Assembly: GCA_947498155.1 (NCBI GenBank)
Contig: CANMJD010000001.1
Location: 434,001-498,000 of the forward strand
Reading direction: 5' to 3'
Length of the DNA stretch: 64,000 bases
DNA from: an uncultured Pseudoruegeria sp.
Lineage (GTDB): Bacteria > Pseudomonadota > Alphaproteobacteria > Rhodobacterales > Rhodobacteraceae
The position numbers and the translations under genes are program-made. Positions 34,399 to 43,822 of the stretch are shown here, one piece after another (within the stretch, counting starts at the first letter, position 1; every line of letters starts with the position of its first letter). Below the pieces are notes generated by a model. That model saw nothing but the letters and a program-made list of their open reading frames with translations. It did not search any database and was not told where the DNA came from.

Positions 34399-35742
34399 CT
34401 ATGGGCAGAACAGGTCGTTAGAAAGCGCAAACAGCATCATCCCCAGCATTAGCGTCAGCCCCACGGTCATCAGAACGCGCAGCGCTTTGTCGCTGGGCGG
34501 ACGCCCGCTGACTGCCTCATAGGCGAAAAAGACCAAATGCCCGCCATCAAGCACCGGAATGGGGAACAGGTTCAGCAAGCCCACCGCCGTCGACAACACT
34601 GCAATAAAGAAGATGAAGGAGTTTAATCCCTGACTGGCCGCCGCCCCGGAAGTTTCGGCAATGCCAATCGGGCCACTCAGATTACAGGTGCTGATCGCGC
34701 CGGTGATCACGTGATAAAGCCCCGACAAAGAAGAGCGGATGATAAACATCGTCTGTTTCACACCATATTCCGCCGCTTCAACCGGCCCGAGCGGCGCGCG
34801 CTGCGGATCAAAGATCAGCCCGCCGGTGATGCCGATCAGCCAGCGTGTTTCAAAGCCGCCTTCTGCCTTGGGCAAATCCACCCGTTTCGGTGTCATAGAG
34901 GCTTTGATGACCTCGCCGTTGCGCCAGACATCCATATTCAGGGTTTTGCCATCCGACTCCCCGACGATGTCGCGCAGATCTTCGAACCCCGCCACGGTTG
35001 CTCCGTCCACCGACAGGATTACGTCCCCCTCAGTCAAACCGGCTTCTTTGGCGGCAGAACCGGGTTGCACGGTCAGCACATGGGCCGGATAAGGATAGGG
35101 CCCATCAATCGACAGGGTGCTGCCCCCCCGAGCGACCTCATAAGACACGCTATCGGTGATCGGCAGTTCATCCATCGTGGCGCGGAACTCATCCAGCGTG
35201 GTAACGGGTTGCCCTTGGATGGCCAGAATTTCATCCCCCTGTTCCAACGCCGCGATGCCTGCGGGATGGGGCAACATGGTTTCAACGGTCAGGGGTTCGC
35301 GGATTTGCCCCTGCCAGATTGCCAAGGCGCCGAACACCAGAATGGACAGGGCAAAGTTGAACAACGGTCCTGCGGCAACCGTAGCCGCCCGCGCCCACAA
35401 GGGCGCACCATGCATGGTACGGCGCAACGCGCTGTCATCTTCCTGTGCGGCCTGAAGCGCGGCTTCGTCTTTCCCCGAGGCAGCATTGGCATCCCCGAGA
35501 AATTTCACAAACCCGCCAAGTGGGACGGCGGCGATCTGCCAGCGGGTGCCGTGTTTATCATGGCGCGACCACAGGATCGGCCCGAAACCAATCGAGAAAA
35601 CTTCGGCGTGGATGCCGCTCCAGCGGCCAACGATATAGTGGCCATATTCATGAATGGCGACAATGATCGACAGTGCCACGATAAAGGCGACAAGCGTAAA
35701 CAACACGTTTCCGAAAGACGGAATCAGGCCAAGAATATCCAA
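34399..35742 (-). CDS. rseP: RIP-type zinc metalloprotease RseP
   Basis: 447 residues, M50 site-2 protease. The zinc motif HEYGH is in the first membrane helix, two PDZ domains follow (VLTVQPGSAAKEAGLTEGDV is the second), and the third zinc ligand region reads PVLDGGHLVFFAYE. It cuts membrane-embedded anti-sigma factors and signal peptide remnants. The start is a TTG at 35742, with AAGGAA seven bases before it and the dxr stop only nine bases away; no ATG or GTG is available before the first helix. E. coli RseP is 450 residues. Confidence 0.92.
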   Translation of the reverse strand: MDILGLIPSFGNVLFTLVAFIVALSIIVAIHEYGHYIVGRWSGIHAEVFSIGFGPILWSRHDKHGTRWQIAAVPLGGFVKFLGDANAASGKDEAALQAAQEDDSALRRTMHGAPLWARAATVAAGPLFNFALSILVFGALAIWQGQIREPLTVETMLPHPAGIAALEQGDEILAIQGQPVTTLDEFRATMDELPITDSVSYEVARGGSTLSIDGPYPYPAHVLTVQPGSAAKEAGLTEGDVILSVDGATVAGFEDLRDIVGESDGKTLNMDVWRNGEVIKASMTPKRVDLPKAEGGFETRWLIGITGGLIFDPQRAPLGPVEAAEYGVKQTMFIIRSSLSGLYHVITGAISTCNLSGPIGIAETSGAAASQGLNSFIFFIAVLSTAVGLLNLFPIPVLDGGHLVFFAYEAVSGRPPSDKALRVLMTVGLTLMLGMMLFALSNDLFCP

Positions 35743-35751
35743 GATCGTTCC

Positions 35752-36924
35752 TTAATCAGTTAAAGCATCGATGCAGCGCGCAGCCACGTTCCGTGCCAGA
35801 TGGTCAGTTTCACGCACGTTATCAAGGCTGATCACGGCATTTCCAAGGTCTTGAGACGCCATTATCTGGTCCAAAACCTGTTCAACCACCTGGGCCATTT
35901 GCAAAAAGCCGATACGTTGGGCGATGAAGGCATCCAACGCGATCTCTTTGGCGGCATTAAAAACGCATCCCGCAAGGCCCCCTTCCCGCATCACCCGATC
36001 CGCCAAAGCCAGCGCCGGATAGCGGGCCGGATCGGGATGGCGGAAATTCAGCTGGCCGATACGGGCGAAATCCAGACGCTCGACCGGCACGGCGGCGCGG
36101 TTGGGCCAGTTAAGCGCATATCCAATGGCGTGGCGCATATCTGCGGGCCCAACATGGGCCATCAGGCCGCCATCACAAAAGCCGACGATAGCATGAACCA
36201 AAGATTCCGGATGCACGATGACTTCGATCTGATCTGGATGAACGCCAAAGTATTCTTTGGTTTCAATAAGTTCCAGCGCCTTGTTGAACATAGAGGCGGA
36301 ATCGATGGTAATGCGCTGCCCCATATCCCAATTGGGATGCGAGGATGCCTCTGCCACCGTGGCGGCTGCCAGTTTCTCCATCGGCCAATCACGAAAAGCG
36401 CCGCCGGAGGCGGTGATGATCACCCGTTCAACCGCCTTGATATCCTCGCCCTGAAGCGCCTGAAAGACGGCGGAATGTTCTGAATCAACCGGCAGAACTT
36501 TGGTTTGGTTCTGACGGGCAGTTTCCATCAGCAGAGGTCCGGCACAAACAAGGCTTTCCTTATTGGCCAAGGCCAACATTGCCCCCTGTTCTAGCGCCTT
36601 TAGACCGGGTTCAAGCCCGGCGGCCCCGACAATAGAGGACATTACCCAATCTGCAGGGCGGCTGGCTGCCTCTGTCAGGGCTACAGCACCGGCGGCCGCT
36701 TCTATCCCGCTACCGGCAAGGGCGCCGCGCAGCTCCTCCAAGCGGGCCGGATCGGCAGTAACGGCAACCTCTGCCTGCAACTCGCGGGCATCCTTGGCCA
36801 AAAGGGCAATGTTCTGCCCACCGGTCAACGCCACTACCTGATAATCCGCCTGATTGCGACGGATTAAATCAATCGTGCTTTGACCAATCGAGCCGGTGCT
36901 ACCGAAAATAGAAATCCGGCGCAT
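35752..36924 (-). CDS. dxr: 1-deoxy-D-xylulose 5-phosphate reductoisomerase
   Basis: 390 residues. NADPH-binding start ISIFGSTGSIGQSTIDLI, substrate and metal region LPVDSEHSAVFQAL, and ITASGGAFRDWP all match Dxr. It makes 2-C-methyl-D-erythritol 4-phosphate, the committed step of the MEP isoprenoid pathway. It overlaps the cdsA stop by one base (TAATG) and precedes rseP by nine bases. Confidence 0.95.
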   Translation of the reverse strand: MRRISIFGSTGSIGQSTIDLIRRNQADYQVVALTGGQNIALLAKDARELQAEVAVTADPARLEELRGALAGSGIEAAAGAVALTEAASRPADWVMSSIVGAAGLEPGLKALEQGAMLALANKESLVCAGPLLMETARQNQTKVLPVDSEHSAVFQALQGEDIKAVERVIITASGGAFRDWPMEKLAAATVAEASSHPNWDMGQRITIDSASMFNKALELIETKEYFGVHPDQIEVIVHPESLVHAIVGFCDGGLMAHVGPADMRHAIGYALNWPNRAAVPVERLDFARIGQLNFRHPDPARYPALALADRVMREGGLAGCVFNAAKEIALDAFIAQRIGFLQMAQVVEQVLDQIMASQDLGNAVISLDNVRETDHLARNVAARCIDALTD

Positions 36925-37718
36925 TAATAGATAACCTGCGGCAAGTTAATGAAATATCCGGTCACGAAAAGGAATAAAACCGCCCCCAGAAAACCGTCAA
37001 AGCGATCAAACAGCCCGCCATGTCCGGGGATCAGATCAGAACTGTCTTTCACCCCCATGCGGCGCTTAAAGGCGCTTTCCGCAATATCACCCATCTGGCT
37101 GGCAAGGGACATCAATACTGACAGCAGGATCAACCAACCGTTCGCCGATGTGAACACCGCAAAGGCTGTGCCGACCAGAAACGCCGCAATCCAGCCACCG
37201 GCGGTGCCGGACCATGTTTTATTGGGGCTAATGGCCGGCCAGAACTTCGGGCCGCCAAAGGTTTTGCCGGCAAAATAACCCGCCACATCGGTGGCGATTA
37301 CCACCAGAAACAGCCAGAGCATCCAGAGCAAGCCATAGTTTTCTCGCAGCTGTGTCAGCCCGAATACCGCCCAGACAACGGCAAAAGAAAACACCGCAAA
37401 TCGCAGTTTTTCACGCGGCAGAAACACCGCCCCGACAAGCGCAGGCAGCAAAAAGACGACGGGAGCATAGGTACGCGGCAAAAGATCGGCATGGGGTAAA
37501 CTCAGAAAAGCTAAAAACGCCAGACCGAGGGCAAGGTTCCTGTCATCCGGCGCGATCATCCGCGACAGCTCCCACACCATGCCGCCGCCAATCACCATGC
37601 ACAGCGCAAAAAACGTCTGCCCGCCGAGCCAAAGCTCCAACCCGCCCACGAATAACATCATCAGGGCAGAGATCACCCGAATGCGTAGGTCATCCCATCG
37701 GCGGCTGTCACTCTTCAT
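36924..37718 (-). CDS. cdsA: Phosphatidate cytidylyltransferase
   Basis: 264 residues, about eight membrane segments. The CdsA signature is visible near the C-terminus: FKRRMGVKDSSDLIPGHGGLFDRFDGFL. It makes CDP-diacylglycerol, precursor of all phospholipids, in the inner membrane. Its start overlaps the uppS stop (ATGA) and its stop overlaps the dxr start, showing tight translational coupling. Confidence 0.94.
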   Translation of the reverse strand: MKSDSRRWDDLRIRVISALMMLFVGGLELWLGGQTFFALCMVIGGGMVWELSRMIAPDDRNLALGLAFLAFLSLPHADLLPRTYAPVVFLLPALVGAVFLPREKLRFAVFSFAVVWAVFGLTQLRENYGLLWMLWLFLVVIATDVAGYFAGKTFGGPKFWPAISPNKTWSGTAGGWIAAFLVGTAFAVFTSANGWLILLSVLMSLASQMGDIAESAFKRRMGVKDSSDLIPGHGGLFDRFDGFLGAVLFLFVTGYFINLPQVIY

Positions 37719-38440
37719 GGTTTCACGCCACCATATCGCCGATCCCGCCCGCCATAGCCTGCCAGAACATCGGCAAAGACAGCTTCGGAAAAATCAGGCC
37801 ATAGCGTTTCGATAAATTCATACTCCGCATAGGCCGATTGCCAGAGCAAAAAGTTCGAGATGCGGGCTTCGCCACTGGTGCGGATCACCAGATCCGGATC
37901 GGGCAAAACATAAGTATCCAAATACTTTGGCAGGGTTTCTTCACCCACATCATCTGGCGAAAGCTTACCGTCCGCAACATCCTGCGCCAGCCGTTTGGTG
38001 GCGCGGGCAACCTCATCACGGCCACCATAATTGAGCGCAATCGTCAGATGGGTTTTGTCGTTGCCTTCGGTCATGACCTCAAGCTCGTCCATCAGTTCTT
38101 GCAGTTTTTTGTCCAGCTTGATGCGGTCCCCGATGAACCGGACCCGCACACCTTGGCGTTTCAGTTCGCGGGCCTCTTTGCGGATATACATCCGGAACAA
38201 AGACATAAGCCCCGCGACCTCGGTTTGGGTGCGTTTCCAGTTTTCGGTCGAAAACCCGAAGATCGTCAGATACTTAACACCGTAATTTGGGCAGGCTTCA
38301 ACGATTTCGCGCACGCGCTTTGCGCCGGCGTGGTGCCCAAACAAACGGGGCTTGCCCCGCTGTGTCGCCCAGCGACCATTCCCGTCCATAATAATCGCCA
38401 CGTGGCGCGCGGATGGTCTTTCTGAAGTGGCTGAACTCAC
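37715..38440 (-). CDS. uppS: Isoprenyl transferase (undecaprenyl diphosphate synthase)
   Basis: 241 residues. VAIIMDGNGRWATQRGKPR at the N-terminus is the cis-prenyltransferase signature with the catalytic Asp, and LVIRTSGEARISNFLLWQSAY is the conserved C-terminal block. It makes undecaprenyl diphosphate for peptidoglycan and lipopolysaccharide carriers. A GTG at 38440, with AAGGGG about 8 bases before it, is the likely start; a TTG directly upstream is also in frame. Confidence 0.93.
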   Translation of the reverse strand: MSSATSERPSARHVAIIMDGNGRWATQRGKPRLFGHHAGAKRVREIVEACPNYGVKYLTIFGFSTENWKRTQTEVAGLMSLFRMYIRKEARELKRQGVRVRFIGDRIKLDKKLQELMDELEVMTEGNDKTHLTIALNYGGRDEVARATKRLAQDVADGKLSPDDVGEETLPKYLDTYVLPDPDLVIRTSGEARISNFLLWQSAYAEYEFIETLWPDFSEAVFADVLAGYGGRDRRYGGVKP

Positions 38441-38469
38441 CAATTGGCCCCTTTTTGGATCACACAGGC

Positions 38470-39036
38470 TTAAACCTGCATGATCTCTTCTTGTTTGTTT
38501 TCAAGCGCTGCATCGACGGCGGCAATGGCCTTATCGGTCAAGGATTGAACTTCGTCGGACCAGATTTTGTGATCATCTTCGCCCATGCCCGCCGCTTTGG
38601 CTTTTTTCAACTGATCCATCCCGTCGCGTCGCACATTGCGCACCGCCACACGGGCGTGCTCGGCATATTGGGCGGCGACCCGTGTCAAATCACGGCGGCG
38701 TTCTTCGTTCAGCTCGGGGATGGGCAACATGATGATGGTGCCGTTCAACTGAGGATTGATGCCAAGGCCGCTATTGCGGATGGCCTTTTCAACCTTACCG
38801 ACAAGCCCCTTATCCCAAACATTGATCGTCACCATGCGGGGTTCGGGCACATTCACCGTGCCAACCTGATTGATCGGCGTGTTTTGTCCGTAAGCATCCA
38901 CCATGATCGGATCAAGCATCGAGCCCGAGGCCCGCCCCGTCCGCAGCGAGGCAAATTCGGTTTTCAGAGACCCCATGGCCCCATCCATGCGGCGTTCCAG
39001 ATCATCAAGATCGATTTCGAGTTCTTCGTCAGACAT
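38470..39036 (-). CDS. frr: Ribosome recycling factor
   Basis: 188 residues. [20 protein letters not shown] and [11 protein letters not shown]-like sequence ([20 protein letters not shown]) are classic RRF motifs, and the length matches the family (185). It splits post-termination ribosomes together with EF-G. It lies 57 bases after pyrH and 30 bases before uppS, in the order usual for proteobacteria. Confidence 0.95.
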   Translation of the reverse strand: MSDEELEIDLDDLERRMDGAMGSLKTEFASLRTGRASGSMLDPIMVDAYGQNTPINQVGTVNVPEPRMVTINVWDKGLVGKVEKAIRNSGLGINPQLNGTIIMLPIPELNEERRRDLTRVAAQYAEHARVAVRNVRRDGMDQLKKAKAAGMGEDDHKIWSDEVQSLTDKAIAAVDAALENKQEEIMQV

Positions 39037-39092
39037 TGGTATTCACTCTTCTTTTTGTCTTTGGCGCATTGCCTGTCACTCGGAGTATTAGG

Positions 39093-39830
39093 TCAAGCGT
39101 GAACCTTTGTATAGGTTCCTTCCCCCGCCAGAATCCCCTTGAAACCACCCGGTTCATCAAGACTAAAGACGATAATGGGCAGATTATTGTCCCGCGCCAG
39201 CGCAATCGCAGAGGCATCCATGACCCCCAGACGTTTCTGCAAAACATCATCGTAGCTGACATTTTCGTAGCGTACCGCATCGGCGAATTTGACCGGATCT
39301 TTATCATACACCCCGTCAACCTTGGTGCCTTTCAGGATCGCCTGACAATGCATTTCATTGGCCCGCAAAGTTGCGGCGGTATCGGTGGTGAAATACGGGT
39401 TGCCTGTACCGGCGGCAAAGATGCAAACCCGTTTCTTTTCAAGGTGGCGCACGGCACGGCGGCGGATGTAGGGTTCACAGACCTGATCCATCGGGATCGC
39501 CGAGATCACGCGGGTAAACACCCCCAGCCCTTCCAGAGCGCTTTGCATCGCCAAAGCATTCATTACTGTCGCCAGCATGCCCATATAATCGGCGGTGGTC
39601 CGCTCCATCCCCTGTGCAGAGCCCTGAAGCCCGCGAAAGATGTTACCGCCCCCGATGACCATGCAAATCTCAACCCCGAGATCATGGACGATTTTCACTT
39701 CGCGCGCGATCCGTTCAACGGTGGGGGGATGCAGGCCAAATCCCTGATCTCCCATCAGCGCCTCTCCGGAGATTTTCAGCATCACCCTCTTAAAGGTCGT
39801 CGCGGGTGTCTTGGAGGTTGCGTCGCTCAT
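39093..39830 (-). CDS. pyrH: UMP kinase
   Basis: 245 residues from the ATG at 39830. [32 protein letters not shown] and [19 protein letters not shown] are diagnostic for bacterial UMP kinase. It phosphorylates UMP to UDP as a hexamer regulated by GTP and UTP. The usual upstream neighbours rpsB and tsf are not here; instead miaA is divergent, so pyrH appears to be the first gene of the envelope cluster in this genome. An upstream frame extension to 39896 has no homologous sequence. Confidence 0.94.
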   Translation of the reverse strand: MSDATSKTPATTFKRVMLKISGEALMGDQGFGLHPPTVERIAREVKIVHDLGVEICMVIGGGNIFRGLQGSAQGMERTTADYMGMLATVMNALAMQSALEGLGVFTRVISAIPMDQVCEPYIRRRAVRHLEKKRVCIFAAGTGNPYFTTDTAATLRANEMHCQAILKGTKVDGVYDKDPVKFADAVRYENVSYDDVLQKRLGVMDASAIALARDNNLPIIVFSLDEPGGFKGILAGEGTYTKVHA

Positions 39831-39985
39831 GGGTATGGTCCACCGAATACAAGATTGCGTTAGCCGCAAAATGTCGGAAAACGCGGGCGGATTCAACGTC
39901 GAACATCATGCAATGGCATGGATTGGGCCAGTTTTGGCAAAACATCTGCGCCAACCCCATGTGGCGCCAAGGAAAAGAGACAACA

Positions 39986-40864
39986 TTGACGGCTATTACG
40001 GAAATTTCAGCGGATCAACCGGTTCTGATCGCGGGGCCGACGGCCTCGGGGAAATCGGCGCTGGCCCTTCGAATTGCGGAACAGCGGGGTGGGATTATTG
40101 TCAACGCCGATGCGCTTCAGGTGTTTGACGGCTGGCGAATCCTGACCGCTCGCCCCGATGAGGCCGATCTTTCCCGAAATCCCCATGCGCTTTATGGGCA
40201 TGTGCCCTATGATCAACCCTATTCCGTCGGGCATTGGTTGCGCGATGTGGCGCAGCTCTTGGAAACCACCGATCAACGCCCGATTATTGTTGGCGGCACA
40301 GGGCTTTACTTTCAGGCCCTCACGCAGGGATTGGCAGATATACCGGCCACCCCAGCCGCCATACGCGCGGCGGCGGACCAGCGTCGGCTCAACGAAGGCC
40401 ATCAGGGCATGCTGTCAGAGCTTGACGCCGAGACCGCCCGACGCGTTGATCCGTTGAACCCGATGCGGGTGCAACGGGCCTGGGAGGTACAACACACCAC
40501 GGGCAAAGGTCTGGCAGAATGGCAGGACAGCACGCCGCCGCCGCTTTTACCCTTTGCTGATTGCTACGGCATCGTGATGAATGCCGACAAAGACTGGCTC
40601 AACACCCGGATCGATCTGCGCTTTGATCTGATGATGCAAAGCGGGGCCTTGGAAGAGGCGCAAAAGATGCTGCCGGATTGGGACCCGGCACGGCAATCTT
40701 CTCAGGCCATCGGCGCACCGGAATTGATCGCCAATTTGCGCGGCGAAATCAGCCTGAGCGACGCCATTGCAGCGGCCAAACTGGCCTCTCGGCAATATGC
40801 CAAACGGCAACGCACCTGGTTTCGATCAAAAATGAAGCAGTACTCAGCCTATAATTTGCCGTAA
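39986..40864 (+). CDS. miaA: tRNA dimethylallyltransferase MiaA
   Basis: About 292 residues. P-loop LIAGPTASGKSALALRIAE, NADALQVFDGWRILTARP, and IIVGGTGLYFQALTQGL are MiaA signatures, with RTWFRSKM at the C-terminus. It adds a dimethylallyl group to A37 of tRNAs reading codons starting with U. I chose the TTG at 39986, with AGGAAAAGAG before it, because the protein then begins just ahead of the conserved core; an in-frame ATG at 39959 would add nine residues. Divergent from pyrH. Confidence 0.9.
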   Translation: MTAITEISADQPVLIAGPTASGKSALALRIAEQRGGIIVNADALQVFDGWRILTARPDEADLSRNPHALYGHVPYDQPYSVGHWLRDVAQLLETTDQRPIIVGGTGLYFQALTQGLADIPATPAAIRAAADQRRLNEGHQGMLSELDAETARRVDPLNPMRVQRAWEVQHTTGKGLAEWQDSTPPPLLPFADCYGIVMNADKDWLNTRIDLRFDLMMQSGALEEAQKMLPDWDPARQSSQAIGAPELIANLRGEISLSDAIAAAKLASRQYAKRQRTWFRSKMKQYSAYNLP

Positions 40865-40996
40865 CAACAGGCGCAAACATGCAGAATTCACACAATATTC
40901 TGCTTTTTCAGCGTGGGGGACATTTTTTTCCTAACGCTGCCTGTGGATAAGATTGTAGGCTGCGCCCTTATTGTCTGGCTGCCGAATGGAACCCAC

Positions 40997-41800
40997 ATGG
41001 ATTTACTGACCCACAGGATTCCCGAAATTAGAATCACCCCGATCCCGCGCCTTGCGCAGGGGGGCCGGTGGCGTGTGGAGGCCATGCGCAGCTATTCCAA
41101 AGACCTGCTGTTGTGGTTTACCAAAGGACAGGGGCGGATTACTGTGGCCGGCACTACGCGGGGGTATGGGGCGCATAATGCGATCTTTATTCCTGCGGGC
41201 ACCATGCACGGGTTTGAAGTATCCAACCTTGTCTACGGCTCTGCGGTATTCATCCCGAAAGAAGCCAGCCTGCCCCTGCCCCAATCCCCTGCGCATTTGC
41301 GCATCCGCGAAGCAATGCCGCAGGCGGAGTTAAACGCATTGCTGGATTCGTTGCATCGGGAGCTTGAAGGGAACCGGCCAGAACGCATCCGCGCCGCCCA
41401 CCATCATGCCGGTCTATTGACGGTCTGGCTAAAGCGTCAGATTTTGCTGCATGAGGTCGATTCCACAGCACCGGACGCAGGCCAGCGGCTGCTGCAACGT
41501 TACACCGAACTGGTCGAAGCCGAATACCGGAGCAATAAATCCGTCGCCGAATATGCCGATCAGTTGGGGGTAACCCCGACCCATCTGTCGCGGGTCTGCA
41601 AAAAAGCCTGCGGGCGTCCGGCCTCTTCGATCCTGACGGATCGCGTGCTGTTTGAAGCCCGCCGCCTGCTCGAAGAAACCGACACCCCAATCAAAGAGGT
41701 GGCTCAGGATCTGGGATTCGCCTCTGCGGCCTATTTTACGCGGGCATTTCAGCACCATACGGGCCGAACCCCCTCTTCTTTTCGAAATCAGTCAAAATAA
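40997..41800 (+). CDS. AraC-family transcriptional regulator
   Basis: 267 residues from the ATG at 40997. The N-terminal half is a cupin sensor domain (GQGRITVAGTTRGYGAHNAIFIPAGTMHGFEV), and the C-terminal 100 residues contain two helix-turn-helix units (SVAEYADQLGVTPTHLSRVC and PIKEVAQDLGFASAAYFTRAF). It directly precedes the peptide-type ABC operon on the same strand, and phased direct repeats lie in the gap, so it probably activates that transporter. The inducer is unknown. Confidence 0.88.
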   Translation: MDLLTHRIPEIRITPIPRLAQGGRWRVEAMRSYSKDLLLWFTKGQGRITVAGTTRGYGAHNAIFIPAGTMHGFEVSNLVYGSAVFIPKEASLPLPQSPAHLRIREAMPQAELNALLDSLHRELEGNRPERIRAAHHHAGLLTVWLKRQILLHEVDSTAPDAGQRLLQRYTELVEAEYRSNKSVAEYADQLGVTPTHLSRVCKKACGRPASSILTDRVLFEARRLLEETDTPIKEVAQDLGFASAAYFTRAFQHHTGRTPSSFRNQSK

Positions 41801-41825
41801 TTTTGGCCTAGCAGTTTAACAGATG

Positions 41826-41906
41826 GACGTCGTTTTTAGGCCGCCGGATGGGCATTTGCGCTCAAAATGTCGTATTTGAAATCTTCGAATGTCGCTTTTG
41901 TGACAT
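41826..41906 (+). promoter_or_regulatory. Phased direct repeats, candidate AraC-type regulator sites
   Basis: AATGTCGTATTT (41866-41877) and AATGTCGCTTTT (41888-41899) are direct repeats exactly 22 bases apart, about two helical turns. A weaker copy, GACGTCGTTTTT, lies at 41826-41837. The last copy is also part of a dyad ATGTC-N8-GACAT (41889-41906). Tandem sites in helical phase fit AraC-family binding upstream of the transporter operon. Confidence 0.5.
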
Positions 41907-42060
41907 GAAAAGGCGATTGTGCGCATTGACCCCAGTGCAATTCTGTTGCCGAATGTATGATGGAAGGGTTTCATTTATTTCGCACACGCGCAGATTCTGC
42001 GGCGTGAAGAGATAAGAACCACCATAAAAGCGCATAAATACGCGTCACAGGGAGAATAGA

Positions 42061-43716
42061 ATGACTCGAGAAAATACCCGTCCGCTGCACCCGGTAGCCA
42101 AGATGTACGCGGAAGAATTCAAGGCCGGCAAACTAAGCCGCCGCGAATTTCTGTCCCGCTCTTCGGCTTTAGGCGTATCGGCAGCGGCGGCTTATGCTGC
42201 CATCGGTCTGGTCGCCCCCGGAAAAGCCAAGGCCATGGCTTCTCAGGGTGGGACATTGCGCATCCAGATGGAAGTGCGCGGCATGAAAGAGCCCCGTCTC
42301 TATGACTGGTCCCAGATCGGGAACATCACCCGTGGCTGGCTGGAATATCTGGTGCACTATGAAGCAGACGGCACTTTTACGCCGGTGCTGATGGAAAGCT
42401 GGGATGTAAACGATGACGCCACCGAATACACGCTAAACCTGCGTAAGGGCGTCAAATGGAACAACGGCGATGATTTTGTTGCCGAGGATATTGTTTATAA
42501 CATCGAAAAATGGTGCGACAGCACGGTTGACGGTAACTCTATGGCGACCCGTTTTGCTTCGCTTGTAGACAGCGATACCGGTAAGATGCGCGACGGCGCG
42601 GTCATGGCGATTGATGCCAATACCGTAAAACTGGTTCTACAGGCCCCTGACATCACACTGATTGCAGGCATGGCGGACTATCCAGCCGCGATTGCCAGCC
42701 CCAAGGCACAATATGATGACCCGATTGGTGATCCCATCGGTACCGGTCCTTACCTGCCTGAAACCCACGAAGTTGGTGTAAAATCCGTCAGCGTGCGCAA
42801 TCCTGATCATACATGGTGGAACGAAGGCAACGGCGCCTATCTGGACCGCATTGAATTCATCGACTTTGGCACCGACCCTGCGGCCCATATGGCAGCGATC
42901 GAAGCCGAAGAAGTTGACATGCTTTATCAGACAACTGGCGAGTTTGTTGAAATCCTCACTGGTCTCGGGCTTGAAGAATCCACCGTTCCGACAGCGGCAA
43001 CCGTTGTAATCCGGACCAACCAGCAAACAGAAGTCGACGGCAAGGCCCCCTATGCGGATGCGAACGTGCGCAAAGCCCTGCAACTGGCTGTAAACAATGC
43101 GGTTATTCTGGAACTCGGGTATAACAACCAAGGCATCGTGGCCGAAAACCACCATGTTGCCCCGATCCATCCTGAATATGCCGAAATGCCACCGGTTGAG
43201 CATGATCCAGCCAAAGCGATGATGATGATGGAAGAGGCCGGCATGGCCGATTACGTCCATGAAATCACATCGCTGGACGATCAGTTCAACAAAGACACCT
43301 GTGATGCAGTTGCCGCACAGTTGCGCGACGCTGGTATGCAAGTCGAGCGCACGGTTCTGCCAGGCTCTACCTTCTGGAATGACTGGGCCAAGTTCCCCTT
43401 CTCCTCGACCGAATGGAACCAGCGTCCTTTGGGTGTGCAGGTGCTGACACTGGCCTATAAATCCGGCGTGCCGTGGAATGAAACCGGCTTTAACAATGCC
43501 GAGTTCGACGCTCTGCTGGATGAGGCAAACTCTATTGCGGATGCCGACGCGCGCCGCGAGGTTATGCTGAAAATCCAGACGATCATGCGCGATGAAGGTG
43601 TGATCATCCAACCGTATTGGCGCGCCCTGTTCCGCCACTACAAAGCAGGCGTTGTGGGTGCGGAAATGCATCCGCAGTTTGAAATTCGGTATCAGTTCAT
43701 GGGTCTCTCCGCCTGA
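42061..43716 (+). CDS. Peptide/opine-type ABC transporter substrate-binding protein (SBP_bac_5)
   Basis: 551 residues. It carries a twin-arginine signal ([20 protein letters not shown]) after a 25-residue hydrophilic lead, so it is probably exported folded. The mature part has [45 protein letters not shown] and GTGPYLPE, the signatures of family 5 binding proteins for oligopeptides, opines and related compounds. GGGAGAA precedes the ATG. It begins the operon with two permeases and a fused ATPase. The ligand is unknown; the acidic pocket cannot be judged by eye. Confidence 0.88.
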   Translation: MTRENTRPLHPVAKMYAEEFKAGKLSRREFLSRSSALGVSAAAAYAAIGLVAPGKAKAMASQGGTLRIQMEVRGMKEPRLYDWSQIGNITRGWLEYLVHYEADGTFTPVLMESWDVNDDATEYTLNLRKGVKWNNGDDFVAEDIVYNIEKWCDSTVDGNSMATRFASLVDSDTGKMRDGAVMAIDANTVKLVLQAPDITLIAGMADYPAAIASPKAQYDDPIGDPIGTGPYLPETHEVGVKSVSVRNPDHTWWNEGNGAYLDRIEFIDFGTDPAAHMAAIEAEEVDMLYQTTGEFVEILTGLGLEESTVPTAATVVIRTNQQTEVDGKAPYADANVRKALQLAVNNAVILELGYNNQGIVAENHHVAPIHPEYAEMPPVEHDPAKAMMMMEEAGMADYVHEITSLDDQFNKDTCDAVAAQLRDAGMQVERTVLPGSTFWNDWAKFPFSSTEWNQRPLGVQVLTLAYKSGVPWNETGFNNAEFDALLDEANSIADADARREVMLKIQTIMRDEGVIIQPYWRALFRHYKAGVVGAEMHPQFEIRYQFMGLSA

Positions 43717-43731
43717 TCCGCAATATTGATG

Positions 43732-43758
43732 TGGCCGTCCGGTATCTCCGGGCGGCCA
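43732..43758 (+). promoter_or_regulatory. Stem-loop after the binding-protein gene (peptide-type operon)
   Basis: TGGCCGTCCGG and CCGGGCGGCCA form an 11-base stem with one wobble and a five-base loop, 16 bases after the stop codon. The sequence after it, ATTTGATT, is only weakly T-rich, suggesting mRNA protection or partial termination. Confidence 0.6.
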
Positions 43759-43822
43759 ATTTGATTCCCCCCATGACATCGCGCCTTTCTGCATCCGAGC
43801 CGCGCGAGACACAGGAATATTC

